From Sphingobacteriales bacterium (GTDB taxonomy: Bacteria; Bacteroidota; Bacteroidia; Chitinophagales; UBA2359), in contig CP064999.1 in assembly GCA_016700115.1 (NCBI GenBank), forward strand, positions 3,658,001 to 3,722,000: a stretch of 64,000 bases of DNA, written 5' to 3'. The position numbers and the translations under genes are program-made. Under the pieces are notes generated by a model. It saw only the letters and a list, made by a program, of their open reading frames with translations. It was not told where the DNA came from and did not search any database. This document shows positions 1 through 7,724 of this stretch, piece by piece (position 1 is the first letter of the stretch; each line of letters opens with the position of its first letter).

Positions 1-1578
1 ATAACCGGCAACAATTACCACCAATTGTTTTCGGTGGTCTTCCATTCTTTTTAACAAAGCTTCGATAGCTTCGTTTCCAAAATCACGCTTGTCTTCACCG
101 CCTCTGCTCAAGGCATAAGCCTCGTCAATAAACAAAACACCATCTAAGGCCGTTTTTACAATTTCATCTACTTTTAAAGCTGTTTGACCAATATATCCTG
201 CGACTAATCCTGCCCGGTCAGTTTCGACTAAATGACCGCGTTTTAAAAATCCAAGATGTTTATAAATTCTGCCAACTAATCGGGCTATTGTAGTTTTACC
301 GGTTCCGGGAGGGCCCATAAACACCGAATGAAGGGCACGGTCTTGTGTAGCAAGGCCTTTCTCCTCCCTGATTTTCTGAATTTTTAAAAAATTAATCAGG
401 GTTTTGATTTCCTCTTTAATGTTTTTTAATCCAATAAGTTCGTTAAGTTCAGCAATAACCTCATCTAATGACTCGTGGTCATCCACTTCTGTTTGTTTCA
501 CATTAGGAGTCGCTTTCTTGGGCTTATGAGTCAAATTCCAGACTTTTTTGAGTAATTCCTCTTCTTCTGCAATGACATTGCCATCTGCCTTAAGAATGAG
601 TGAAGCAAAACGGTAAAGTTGTGCCGAGATTGTTGAAAACAAATCATGTTCGAGCCTCGACAAGATAACCGGCAAAAGCAGCTCTTCCGGATATTCACTT
701 TTTACATTAAATATTTTGAAGTCACGCAATTGTGTAATTCTTTGAGGGAATACGGGGTTTTGTATCATTTCGTTTATTCGGGTGAGTTTTAAACCCGTTG
801 CCATATCTGAATTGTTAATTAACCGTTCAAACAAATAGGCAAGAGCAAACTGTTCGCGCCTGGTGATTTTGCGATCAATTTCGCTGCACATCTCATATAG
901 TTTAATGGCATCCTGAGCAAACAACTCCCGGGCACTTGGGTCATTGACAATGATGTCTGTCGTGTTGCTCATTTTCTGAACAGTTTGTTTAAACGTCTTG
1001 TCATTGTCCAAATGACGGCAGGCATCCATATAAATATCTGCTTCGTGTTTGAGCAATTGGAGAAATTCTTCGTCTATCAGATCGTTTTCCATAGCTTGTT
1101 GAGTATTCTGGTTATTCAGTTTAACCTCAACTTCTACGCCGTTTGTAGGAATTTGTGTGCCTTCACTTTTCTTGCCAAATCGGTGGATATTCATATCTTT
1201 ACTGTCGTCATAATCTGCTATAGAAACAAGCAATTGCGACACTTTGCTTTTCAATTCATCAGACATATCAGGCAGTTCAAGCATCAATTTGCCTTCTAAA
1301 TCAAATAGTTTTTCCAATTCATTAAAGGGCAAATATCCTTTAGCAAAATGGATATTTCTGGTTGTTAGCAAAAAACCTTGATTAAAACTACCCGCATTTT
1401 TATCATACAGTAAAATAATATCTTCAGCCGCCATATTGAGAGATGGAAACTGAACAGACAGGCGCAATATAGCCAATGCTGGAATTCTGGAATTGATATA
1501 TAAATTGCCTTCCAGATCTTTAGCGTTAAAGATGGTCGCAATCAGTTTTTCTAACTGTATTGAAGAAATTTTATTCAT
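1..1578 (-). CDS. CbxX/CfqX-type AAA+ ATPase (3' end beyond window)
   Basis: The minus-strand frame is open from an ATG at 1578 to the window edge (526 residues seen), so the C-terminus is missing. Residues ~395-526 are a CbxX/CfqX-type AAA module: a lead-in LNELIGLKNIKEEI, Walker A GPPGTGKT at ~422-429, and Walker B LFIDEAYAL near 480. The family acts as ATP-driven remodelling enzymes; the substrate here is unknown. The first ~390 residues are not a recognised enzyme. Part of them (~330-365, with FASLILKADGNVIAEEEELL) looks like a TerB-type helical segment, which is an inference from pattern only. No signal peptide or membrane segment is visible, so the protein should be cytosolic. The following gene on the same strand starts upstream at 2261, leaving a 158-bp gap, so co-transcription is possible but not shown. 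Confidence 0.85.
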   Translation of the reverse strand, partial: MNKISSIQLEKLIATIFNAKDLEGNLYINSRIPALAILRLSVQFPSLNMAAEDIILLYDKNAGSFNQGFLLTTRNIHFAKGYLPFNELEKLFDLEGKLMLELPDMSDELKSKVSQLLVSIADYDDSKDMNIHRFGKKSEGTQIPTNGVEVEVKLNNQNTQQAMENDLIDEEFLQLLKHEADIYMDACRHLDNDKTFKQTVQKMSNTTDIIVNDPSARELFAQDAIKLYEMCSEIDRKITRREQFALAYLFERLINNSDMATGLKLTRINEMIQNPVFPQRITQLRDFKIFNVKSEYPEELLLPVILSRLEHDLFSTISAQLYRFASLILKADGNVIAEEEELLKKVWNLTHKPKKATPNVKQTEVDDHESLDEVIAELNELIGLKNIKEEIKTLINFLKIQKIREEKGLATQDRALHSVFMGPPGTGKTTIARLVGRIYKHLGFLKRGHLVETDRAGLVAGYIGQTALKVDEIVKTALDGVLFIDEAYALSRGGEDKRDFGNEAIEALLKRMEDHRKQLVVIVAGY

Positions 1579-1736
1579 GAGTTAGTGCTTATTCAATAGT
1601 TGTTGTCTAACAAAAGGGATAAAATTAAAAACAGGCAAAATTAGTCCGTTTTGTTCAACAAAGCTATAAAAAACACTAAAAGACTTTATAAAAGCCCCGA
1701 TACCCAATATTCTTAAAAACTACTTTTTGGGATTAA

Positions 1737-2261
1737 CTATTCTATCACAATAGGTGGCTCATTGCGATCATCCTGTTTTAATACGATTGTATAAAACCCC
1801 TGGGTTATATTGGTTGCCATTTTAAAAGGTTTAAATTGGACACTTTTACGATGACGGTATTTTTCAGGCATGTTGGCATATAATATTTTGGTTTTAAACA
1901 AAAAGGGGTCCACTTCCTCAGGGTCAACATCCACTAAAAACTTTCTGTTTCCACGCCATTCTTTACCCTCTTCAACCGGTTGGTAAGCATAATAGTAAAA
2001 GTTGGTTTTGTTTCCCTCAATACGATCAAATCCAATATGAGTGGTTAACTGTGCTGTTTGACCAACTTTGAGGTAGATCCATCCCTCACTTACCCATACT
2101 TCTTCCGGCGATGTGTCGAGTGAATTAGTTTTTTTTATTTGATTGTAGGCAACCGCCAACCAAACCGGATTTGCCGATTCATTTGTACAAAACAATTGTG
2201 CGTAAGTAGGAAGGCTAAAAAATAAAATGAATATCGAGGTTAGAAGAATCCTTATCATCAT
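1737..2261 (-). CDS. Secreted DUF1036-like protein
   Basis: A small exported protein of about 174 residues. I chose the internal ATG at 2261 (2258 is also possible) rather than 2297 because it begins a clean signal peptide, MMIRILLTSIFILFFSLPTYAQ-like, ending in a signal peptidase I site (TYA-Q). The mature part has the pattern of DUF1036: an early Cys/Asn-rich strand (LFCTNESANPVWLAVAY), then WVSEGWIYLKVGQ, then a Tyr-rich YYYAYQP segment followed by W-x-G-N. Function of the family is unknown. It probably folds as a small beta-rich periplasmic or surface domain. The neighbours give no functional clue. Family assignment is from remembered motif layout, not from a search. Confidence 0.7.
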   Translation of the reverse strand: MMIRILLTSIFILFFSLPTYAQLFCTNESANPVWLAVAYNQIKKTNSLDTSPEEVWVSEGWIYLKVGQTAQLTTHIGFDRIEGNKTNFYYYAYQPVEEGKEWRGNRKFLVDVDPEEVDPFLFKTKILYANMPEKYRHRKSVQFKPFKMATNITQGFYTIVLKQDDRNEPPIVIE

Positions 2262-2499
2262 ATTACATTCTTTTAATTGCGTTAAAATAATTTTCATAAA
2301 CTAAATACAAAATAAGTGCCACTTTTAAGCAGATTTTTCAAAGTTGTCTCATTACCCCAATTTTAACATTCTGTGTTTTAATTGATTTCAAAGAAATCAT
2401 CACTATATGTTAGTTTCTGTACCTGAATCGTATTGAATTTATAAAACCATGCAAATATTGCTGTTAGCTAAATGTTCCTGTTTAACTACGGCAATTTCC

Positions 2500-3057
2500 A
2501 CCTGGAAAAGGTTCATTATCACCTGGAAAAGGTTCATTATCACCTGGAAAAGGTTCATTATCACCTGGAAAAGGTTCATTATCACCTGGAAAAGGTTCAT
2601 TATCACCTGGAAAAGGTTCATTATCACCTGGAAAAGGTTCATTATCACCTGGAAACGGTTCATTATCACCTGGAAAAGGTTCATTATCACCTGGAAACGG
2701 TTCATTATCATCTGGAAACGGTTCATTATCATCTGGAAACGGTTCATTATCATCTGGAAACGGTTCATTATCATCTGGAAACGGTTCATTATCATCTGGA
2801 AACGGTTCATTATCATCTGGAAACGGTTCATTATCATCTGGAAACGGTTCATTATCACCTGGAAACGGTTCATTATCATCTGGAAACGGTTCATTATCAT
2901 CTGGAAACGGTTCATTATCATCTGGAAACGGTTCATTATCATCTGGAAACGGTTCATTATCATCTGGAAACGGTTCATTATCATCTGGAAATGGTCTTTA
3001 TCACCTGAAAATGGTTCATTATCACCTGAAAATGGTTCATTATCAACCGGAAATGGG
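2500..3057. repeat. 21-bp minisatellite array 1 (about 27 copies)
   Basis: Tandem units of exactly 21 bp start at 2500 and repeat without spacers. Each reads roughly CCTGGAAAAGG followed by TTCATTATCA. Units 1-7 carry AAAAGG and CACC, units 8-10 are mixed, and most units from 2710 carry AAACGG and CATC. A unit at 2983 has lost one base, and the last units (3003-3057) are degenerate. This gradient is what local duplication with drift produces. Because 21 is a multiple of three, frames stay open through the array on both strands, but no frame has a plausible protein. The insertion sequence begins just to the right, and three degenerate units reappear beyond it. Confidence 0.95.
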
Positions 3058-3061
3058 GGAA

Positions 3062-3081
3062 TGTTCGAAAAAGTGTGTCAA
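3062..3081 (+). repeat. Left terminal inverted repeat of the IS256-like element
   Basis: TGTTCGAAAAAGTGTGTCAA matches the reverse complement of 4554-4573 at 18 of 20 positions. Confidence 0.8.
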
Positions 3082-3150
3082 ATGCGATTATTTTTGAAAA
3101 TCAAGAGTGGATTTAACAAGTTAAATTTAAGAGTACTTTAGTTATATAGT

Positions 3151-3224
3151 TTTCCACATTTCAATAGCCTACTACTCAAACCCTTCTTTTTTTTGAGTAG
3201 TAAAGGCTGTTGGAATGTGGGAAA
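3151..3224. repeat. Long imperfect hairpin inside the IS, 3' of the transposase
   Basis: TTTCCACATTTCAATAGCC and ACTACTCAAA on the left pair with TTGAGTAGT, AAAGGCTGTTGG and AATGTGGGAAA on the right, around a short T-rich loop. The stem is about 30 bp with a few mismatches. It lies between the transposase stop and the left end, so it could terminate transcription leaving or entering the element. There is no clean T-tract on either side. Confidence 0.75.
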
Positions 3225-3262
3225 CAACGCTGTTTTCAATTCCTTTACTTCCTACTCATCGG

Positions 3263-4524
3263 TTAGTTAAACATCCACATGCTTTGTAAAACGGTCTTCA
3301 AGCGGGTACGCAATTCGTGTGATACTGAGGTCCAATTTGTAACTTTAGTTTTCCACCCGCCTCTCCCATATATCAGGATGAGATAAATTTGTTTGACTAA
3401 AGCCTTGTCGTTTACCCATGAACCTTTGCTTTTCGTTACTTTGCGTATTTGCCGGTGCAAACCTTCCACAGGATTAGTCGTATAAATCATTCGGCGGATA
3501 TTTGCTCCGAAATCCATAAACACCATTAAATTTGCCCATTCTTGTTCCCAAGCCCTTGCGATACCGGGATATTTCTTTCCCCAGGTTTGCTCAAAACCTG
3601 CTAAGGCTACTCTCGCTCTGGGTTCGCCGGCAGCATTGTATATCTTTTAAGGTCTGCACTGACTTGCTTAATATCTTTTCTGGCAACAAATTTAGTGCTG
3701 CTGCGGAGCATATGGACAATACAGCGTTGGACGAAGGATTGAGGAAAAACCGAAAGTATGGCCTCATCTAAACCGCTAAGCCCGTCTATACAAAAGAATA
3801 GCACATCTTCAACACCTCGTTTTTTTAAGTCTTCCAGAATCAGACCCCACTCAGAAGCCCCCTCTGTATTGCGAACGTAAATGCCCAATACATCCCGATT
3901 TCCCTCTGCGTCTATTCCATAGACCGAATAAACAGCTCTCTTAGCTGACCGACCACTTTCCCGACTTGTGTAATAAATGCCGTCTAAATAGACCACCACA
4001 TAAAAGGGTAATAAGGCGCGCTGCTGCCACGATGACACCTCCGCATGTACCTGGTCTGTTATCTCTGTTATCCACGATACCCCAAACTCTACACCGTATA
4101 GCTCCATAAGTTGCAGCTGAATATCCCGATAACTGTTCCCATAAGCATACATCATCAGAACCTGTTGCTCTAAGCCTGTACCCAATTCACGCTCCCATTT
4201 CCCTACAATAATCGGACTGAACTCGCCACGCCTGTCCCGAGGAGGCGAAATCTGCACTGCCCCTAACTCCGTGTTTAAGGTCTTCGAAGTATAGCCGTTC
4301 CTGCGATTGCTAACACCCTGCGAACGGTCGGTCTTGATGTGGTTGTCTATCTCGCCTGATAAAGCTGCATTCACCAAACGCTGTACCATACCCGTTAATA
4401 CGCCTTCTTTGCCTAATAACCGATCCCCAGACGTGAGGCGTTTTATCGCTTCTTTTTCAAATGACGGATAATCAAAGTCTTCCAATGGGGAAGCTGATCT
4501 ACTTTCTCTCTTGTCCTTTTTCAT
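3263..4524 (-). pseudogene. IS256-family transposase, frameshifted
   Basis: The frame from ATG 4524 (MKKDKRESRSA) runs to a stop at 3607; an earlier ATG at 4560 lies in the terminal repeat and is not credible. The C-terminal 87 residues are in a different frame and stop at 3263. In that second frame the reading continues upstream as YNAAGEPRARVALAGFEQTW, which is exactly the missing family sequence, so the break is one base lost near 3641-3650 (LKR then IYNAAG). The DDE triad is split by it: D in VVVYLDGIYYT and D in FFCIDGLSG are before the break, E in TTNPVEGLHRQ after it. Rejoined length is about 420 residues, normal for the family. A sequencing error or a -1 programmed shift would restore function; otherwise the element is dead. 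Confidence 0.88.
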
Positions 4525-4553
4525 AATTAAAATTTTTATTTCTGTAATTTGTG

Positions 4554-4573
4554 TTGACACACTTTTTATAACA
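4554..4573 (-). repeat. Right terminal inverted repeat of the IS256-like element
   Basis: The reverse complement reads TGTTATAAAAAGTGTGTCAA and matches the left end at 18 of 20 positions. Confidence 0.8.
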
Positions 4574-4574
4574 G

Positions 4575-4638
4575 TCTCGGAAATGGTTCAATTCCACCCT
4601 CAAAAGGTTCATTATCAACCGGAAATGGATCATTTTCC
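4575..4638. repeat. Remnant of 21-bp array 1 beyond the IS
   Basis: Three diverged units (CGGAAATGGTTCAATTCC, CAAAAGGTTCATTATCAACC, GGAAATGGATCATTTTCC) resemble the degenerate units at 3003-3057. The insertion sequence therefore landed inside the array, near its already diverged right end. The rest of the gap up to 4867 holds only a candidate promoter. Confidence 0.85.
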
Positions 4639-4820
4639 AACGTTAAAAAAAAATCATTGATTAACTGCTACTAACTACACAGGTGGGATATTCAGGAAGT
4701 AAGAGGGTGGATGGAAAATTATCTTTCGGTTTGCTTCTATCTTACTCTTTTTATTTGCAATATATAATAGTTCAAATTGCCGAAAACACAAAACCACCCT
4801 GAAAAATAAATTGCTTGTAT

Positions 4821-4828
4821 TATCTTTG
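4821..4828 (+). promoter_or_regulatory. Candidate Bacteroidota -7 element for mdh-glnS
   Basis: TATCTTTG fits TAnnTTTG and lies 39 bp before the mdh ATG. No convincing -33 TTTG was found at the usual distance, so this is a partial match. Confidence 0.45.
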
Positions 4829-4867
4829 CGGCTTCTTAAAACATTTTTATAAAAAAAATTCGACATC

Positions 4868-5806
4868 ATGAAAATATCTGTAATTGGAGCAGGAAATGTT
4901 GGGGCAACCTGTGCAGACGTTGTAGCGCGAGGAAATTATGCAAACGAAGTGGTTTTGTTAGACATCAAAGAGGGGTTATCAGAAGGTAAAAGTTTAGATA
5001 TTTGGCAAACAGCTCCTATAAGCTATTATTCTACCCGAATGATAGGCGTAACAAACGATTATAGTGCAACTGCAGGATCTGATATTACCATCATTACTTC
5101 AGGAATACCACGCAAACCTGGTATGAGCCGGGATGATTTAATCGGTACTAACGCAGGAATTGTAAAAAGCGTTACAGAAAATGTTGTCAAACATTCTCCA
5201 AATACCATAATTATAGTTGTTTCAAATCCGTTGGATGTTATGAGTTATTGTGCCTACTTAACCTCGGGTTTTGACCCCAAAAGAGTTATGGGCATGGCCG
5301 GAATTTTAGATACCGCACGTTATCGTGCATTTTTAGCTGCTGAACTTGGAATATCTCCCAAAGATATACAGGCTGTATTGATGGGTGGACATGGCGATAC
5401 AATGGTACCACTGCCCCGCTACACCACTGTTGCAGGTATTCCTGTAACCGAGTTGGTTGAAGCTGGAAAGCTTGCCGCAATTGTTGACCGTACCACAAAC
5501 GGAGGAGCCGAACTTGTTAAACTGATGGGGACTTCAGCCTGGTATGCACCGGGAGCCGCAGCTGCACAAATGGCTGAATCAATAGCACATGACGAAAAAC
5601 GCATATTCCCATGTTGTGTTTATTTACAAGGACAATACGGTTTAAATGAAATTTTTCTTGGTGTTCCGGTGGTTTTGGGTAAATCAGGCATAGAAAAAAT
5701 CATCGAACTCGACTTAAACGAAGAAGAAAAATCCCTTCTAAATTCTTCTGCGGCATCAGTAAAATCAGTCATGGATGTTCTTGATGGCATGAAGTTGTTC
5801 GGATAA
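4868..5806 (+). CDS. mdh: Malate dehydrogenase (LDH-like type)
   Basis: Cytosolic NAD-dependent enzyme that interconverts malate and oxaloacetate in the TCA cycle. The 312 residues match the usual length. The nucleotide-binding motif GAGNVGA is at ~7-13. The substrate loop SGIPRKPGMSR begins at ~78 and has Arg where lactate dehydrogenases have Gln, supporting malate specificity. Other motifs are VSNPLDVMSY, MAGILDTARYR (catalytic Asp region) and GGHGDTMVP with the catalytic His at 175. The ATG is 39 bp after a TAnnTTTG box. glnS follows 27 bp after the stop and is probably co-transcribed. Confidence 0.96.
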   Translation: MKISVIGAGNVGATCADVVARGNYANEVVLLDIKEGLSEGKSLDIWQTAPISYYSTRMIGVTNDYSATAGSDITIITSGIPRKPGMSRDDLIGTNAGIVKSVTENVVKHSPNTIIIVVSNPLDVMSYCAYLTSGFDPKRVMGMAGILDTARYRAFLAAELGISPKDIQAVLMGGHGDTMVPLPRYTTVAGIPVTELVEAGKLAAIVDRTTNGGAELVKLMGTSAWYAPGAAAAQMAESIAHDEKRIFPCCVYLQGQYGLNEIFLGVPVVLGKSGIEKIIELDLNEEEKSLLNSSAASVKSVMDVLDGMKLFG

Positions 5807-5833
5807 TTTTGAACTTAAAATATAATACATTAC

Positions 5834-7516
5834 ATGTCCGCACCCGAGACCAATTCACAGTTAAATTTTATAGAAGAAATAATTGAGGAAGATTTAAAAA
5901 CCGGTAAATATCAAGGTCGGGTTCATACCCGATTTCCGCCTGAACCAAACGGCTATTTACATATCGGACATGCTAAATCTATTTGTCTCAATTTCGGGCT
6001 TGCATTAAAATATAAAGGACTGAGCAATCTGCGCTATGACGATACCAATCCTGAAAAGGAAGAAGTAGAATATGTTAATTCAATCAAAGATGATATTCGT
6101 TGGTTGGGTTTTTCGTGGGAAGACCGCGAGTATTATGCCTCTGATTATTATGATATTTTATATCAAAAAGCAGTCGAACTAATAAAAAATGACAAGGCTT
6201 ATGTTGACCATTCTACTTCTGAAGAAATGGCAGTTCAAAAAGGAACTCCCACTTCCCCGGGAACAGAAAGCCCGTATCGTAATCGGCCAATTGAAGAAAG
6301 TCTGATTCTTTTTGAACAGATGGTAACGGGAAAAATTGAAGAAGGCACCTGCACCCTTAGGGCAAAAATTGACATGACCTCACCTAACATGCACTTACGT
6401 GACCCGGTCATTTACCGTATTAAAAAAACACCCCACCATCGCACAGGTACTAAATGGGCAGCCTATCCCATGTACGATTTTGCTCATGGAATTTCTGACT
6501 CATTAGAGGGCATCACGCATTCCATTTGTACTTTGGAGTTTGAAGTTCATCGCCCTCTTTACGACTGGTTTTTAATAACCCTCGGCATGTACCGTCCACA
6601 ACAAATTGAATTTGCAAGGTTAAACCTTACTTATACGATCATGAGTAAGCGTAACTTGCGGATGTTGGTAGAAGAGGGGTATGTAAATGGATGGGATGAC
6701 CCAAGAATGCCAACTATTTCTGCACTTCGCAGAAGAGGATATACTCCCGAAGCTATCAGAGAGTTTGCCAAAAGAGTAGGTGTCGCACGTCGTGAAAATA
6801 TGATAGATGTCGGTTTGCTTGAGTTTTGCGTTCGTGAACATGCAAATCTTATTTCCAAAAGGGTCATGGTAGTAACACATCCACTGAAAGTTATTATAAT
6901 CAATTATCCTGAGTTTCAAACCGAACTTCTCGAAACTGAAAATAATCCGGAAGATCCCAATGCGGGTACAAGGCTAATTCCTTTAAGTCGTGAGATTTAT
7001 ATAGAACAGGATGATTTTATGGAAAACCCGCCAAAAAAATACTTCCGCTTGTTTCCCGGTGGCGAAGTGCGGTTAAAAAGTGCTTATATTATCCGTTGTG
7101 AAGAAGCCATAAAAGATGATGACGGGAATATTACAGAATTGCATTGTACTTATTTTCCTGACTCGAAAAGTGGTGAAGATACAAGTGGAAAAAAGGTAAA
7201 AGGAACCCTTCATTGGGTTGCTGCTAATCAAGCCCTGCCTGTAGAACTCAGAATATACGACCGATTGTTTAATATTTCTGAACCCGGAAGTTTTGAAGGT
7301 GATATCCGAACTTGCATCAATCCCGATTCGTTACAAGTCATTTACCCGGCCTACGCTGAAAAAAGCCTGAAAGAAGCTGAGCTAAGTGACCGGTTTCAGT
7401 TTATAAGAAAGGGGTATTTTTGCTTAGATACCGATTCGAACGAACAAAAACTAATTTTTAACCAAACAGTTGGGTTAAAAGACAGTTGGGCAAAACAGCA
7501 GGAAAAGGAAAGCTGA
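5834..7516 (+). CDS. glnS: Glutaminyl-tRNA synthetase
   Basis: Class I aminoacyl-tRNA synthetase charging tRNA(Gln), cytosolic. The 560 residues match bacterial GlnRS. The N-terminus has RFPPEPNGYLHIGHAKSI with the HIGH signature at ~43-46, followed by the GlnRS-type segment NLRYDDTNPEKE. The second signature is IMSKRN near 269-274 (KMSKS equivalent), followed by WDDPRMPT. The C-terminal half has the beta-barrel anticodon-binding pattern, including the end motif FIRKGYFCLDTDS and FNQTVGLKDSW. GlnRS rather than GluRS is indicated by NPEKE and the C-terminal barrels. It lies 27 bp downstream of mdh on the same strand. Confidence 0.96.
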   Translation: MSAPETNSQLNFIEEIIEEDLKTGKYQGRVHTRFPPEPNGYLHIGHAKSICLNFGLALKYKGLSNLRYDDTNPEKEEVEYVNSIKDDIRWLGFSWEDREYYASDYYDILYQKAVELIKNDKAYVDHSTSEEMAVQKGTPTSPGTESPYRNRPIEESLILFEQMVTGKIEEGTCTLRAKIDMTSPNMHLRDPVIYRIKKTPHHRTGTKWAAYPMYDFAHGISDSLEGITHSICTLEFEVHRPLYDWFLITLGMYRPQQIEFARLNLTYTIMSKRNLRMLVEEGYVNGWDDPRMPTISALRRRGYTPEAIREFAKRVGVARRENMIDVGLLEFCVREHANLISKRVMVVTHPLKVIIINYPEFQTELLETENNPEDPNAGTRLIPLSREIYIEQDDFMENPPKKYFRLFPGGEVRLKSAYIIRCEEAIKDDDGNITELHCTYFPDSKSGEDTSGKKVKGTLHWVAANQALPVELRIYDRLFNISEPGSFEGDIRTCINPDSLQVIYPAYAEKSLKEAELSDRFQFIRKGYFCLDTDSNEQKLIFNQTVGLKDSWAKQQEKES

Positions 7517-7644
7517 AATTATTCCCGCGAATTATGTTTTGTCGTTTCATTAAATGAGTGTTAGAAAATTTGAATAAGACACACCTAAAATAAACAAGTC
7601 TTGTCTTACATAGTGCTTTACAACGCTTATTTGCAAGTTTTGTT

Positions 7645-7652
7645 TAAATTTG
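7645..7652 (+). promoter_or_regulatory. Candidate -7 element for the PP2C-TPR gene
   Basis: TAAATTTG fits TAnnTTTG, 73 bp before the chosen ATG. A TTTG at 7630 is closer than the usual -33 spacing, so only the -7 half is supported. Confidence 0.4.
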
Positions 7653-7724
7653 TTCCGACATTGAAAAATAAACAATCAAGAATAATTAGCCTTTACCGAT
7701 AGAGGTTTGACTTATAGTAAAGTT

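Larger units (their letters stand above)
3062..4573 (-). mobile_element. IS256-family insertion sequence, probably inactive
   Basis: A ~1.5-kb element bounded by imperfect inverted repeats of 20 bp (3062-3081 region and 4554-4573), sharing TGTT-NN-AAAAAGTGTGTCAA with two mismatches. It carries one transposase reading frame of the IS256 (MULE-like) type on the minus strand, broken by a frameshift. It sits inside a 21-bp minisatellite, since diverged units of the same array lie on both sides. I could not find an 8-9 bp target-site duplication, so the outer boundary may be off by a few bases or the flanks have drifted. Confidence 0.85.

Noticed and set aside
985..1299. Plus-strand open frame opposite the AAA ATPase
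   Set aside because: It lies opposite a strongly supported coding frame and has no domain.
2500..3057. CRISPR array
   Set aside because: Units are contiguous without spacers, and no cas gene is present.
2439..3141. Open frames across 21-bp array 1 on both strands
   Set aside because: They exist because 21 is a multiple of three; the products are only seven-residue repeats with no start signals or domains.
3054..4581. Target-site duplication of the IS256-like element
   Set aside because: Flanks TGGGGGAA and GTCTCGGA do not match, so no duplication is claimed.
4675..4869. 64-residue minus-strand frame overlapping the mdh start
   Set aside because: No motif, poor start, and it overlaps the mdh promoter region.
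7707..7724. TTG start for the PP2C-TPR gene
   Set aside because: The ATG 18 bp downstream is a better start.
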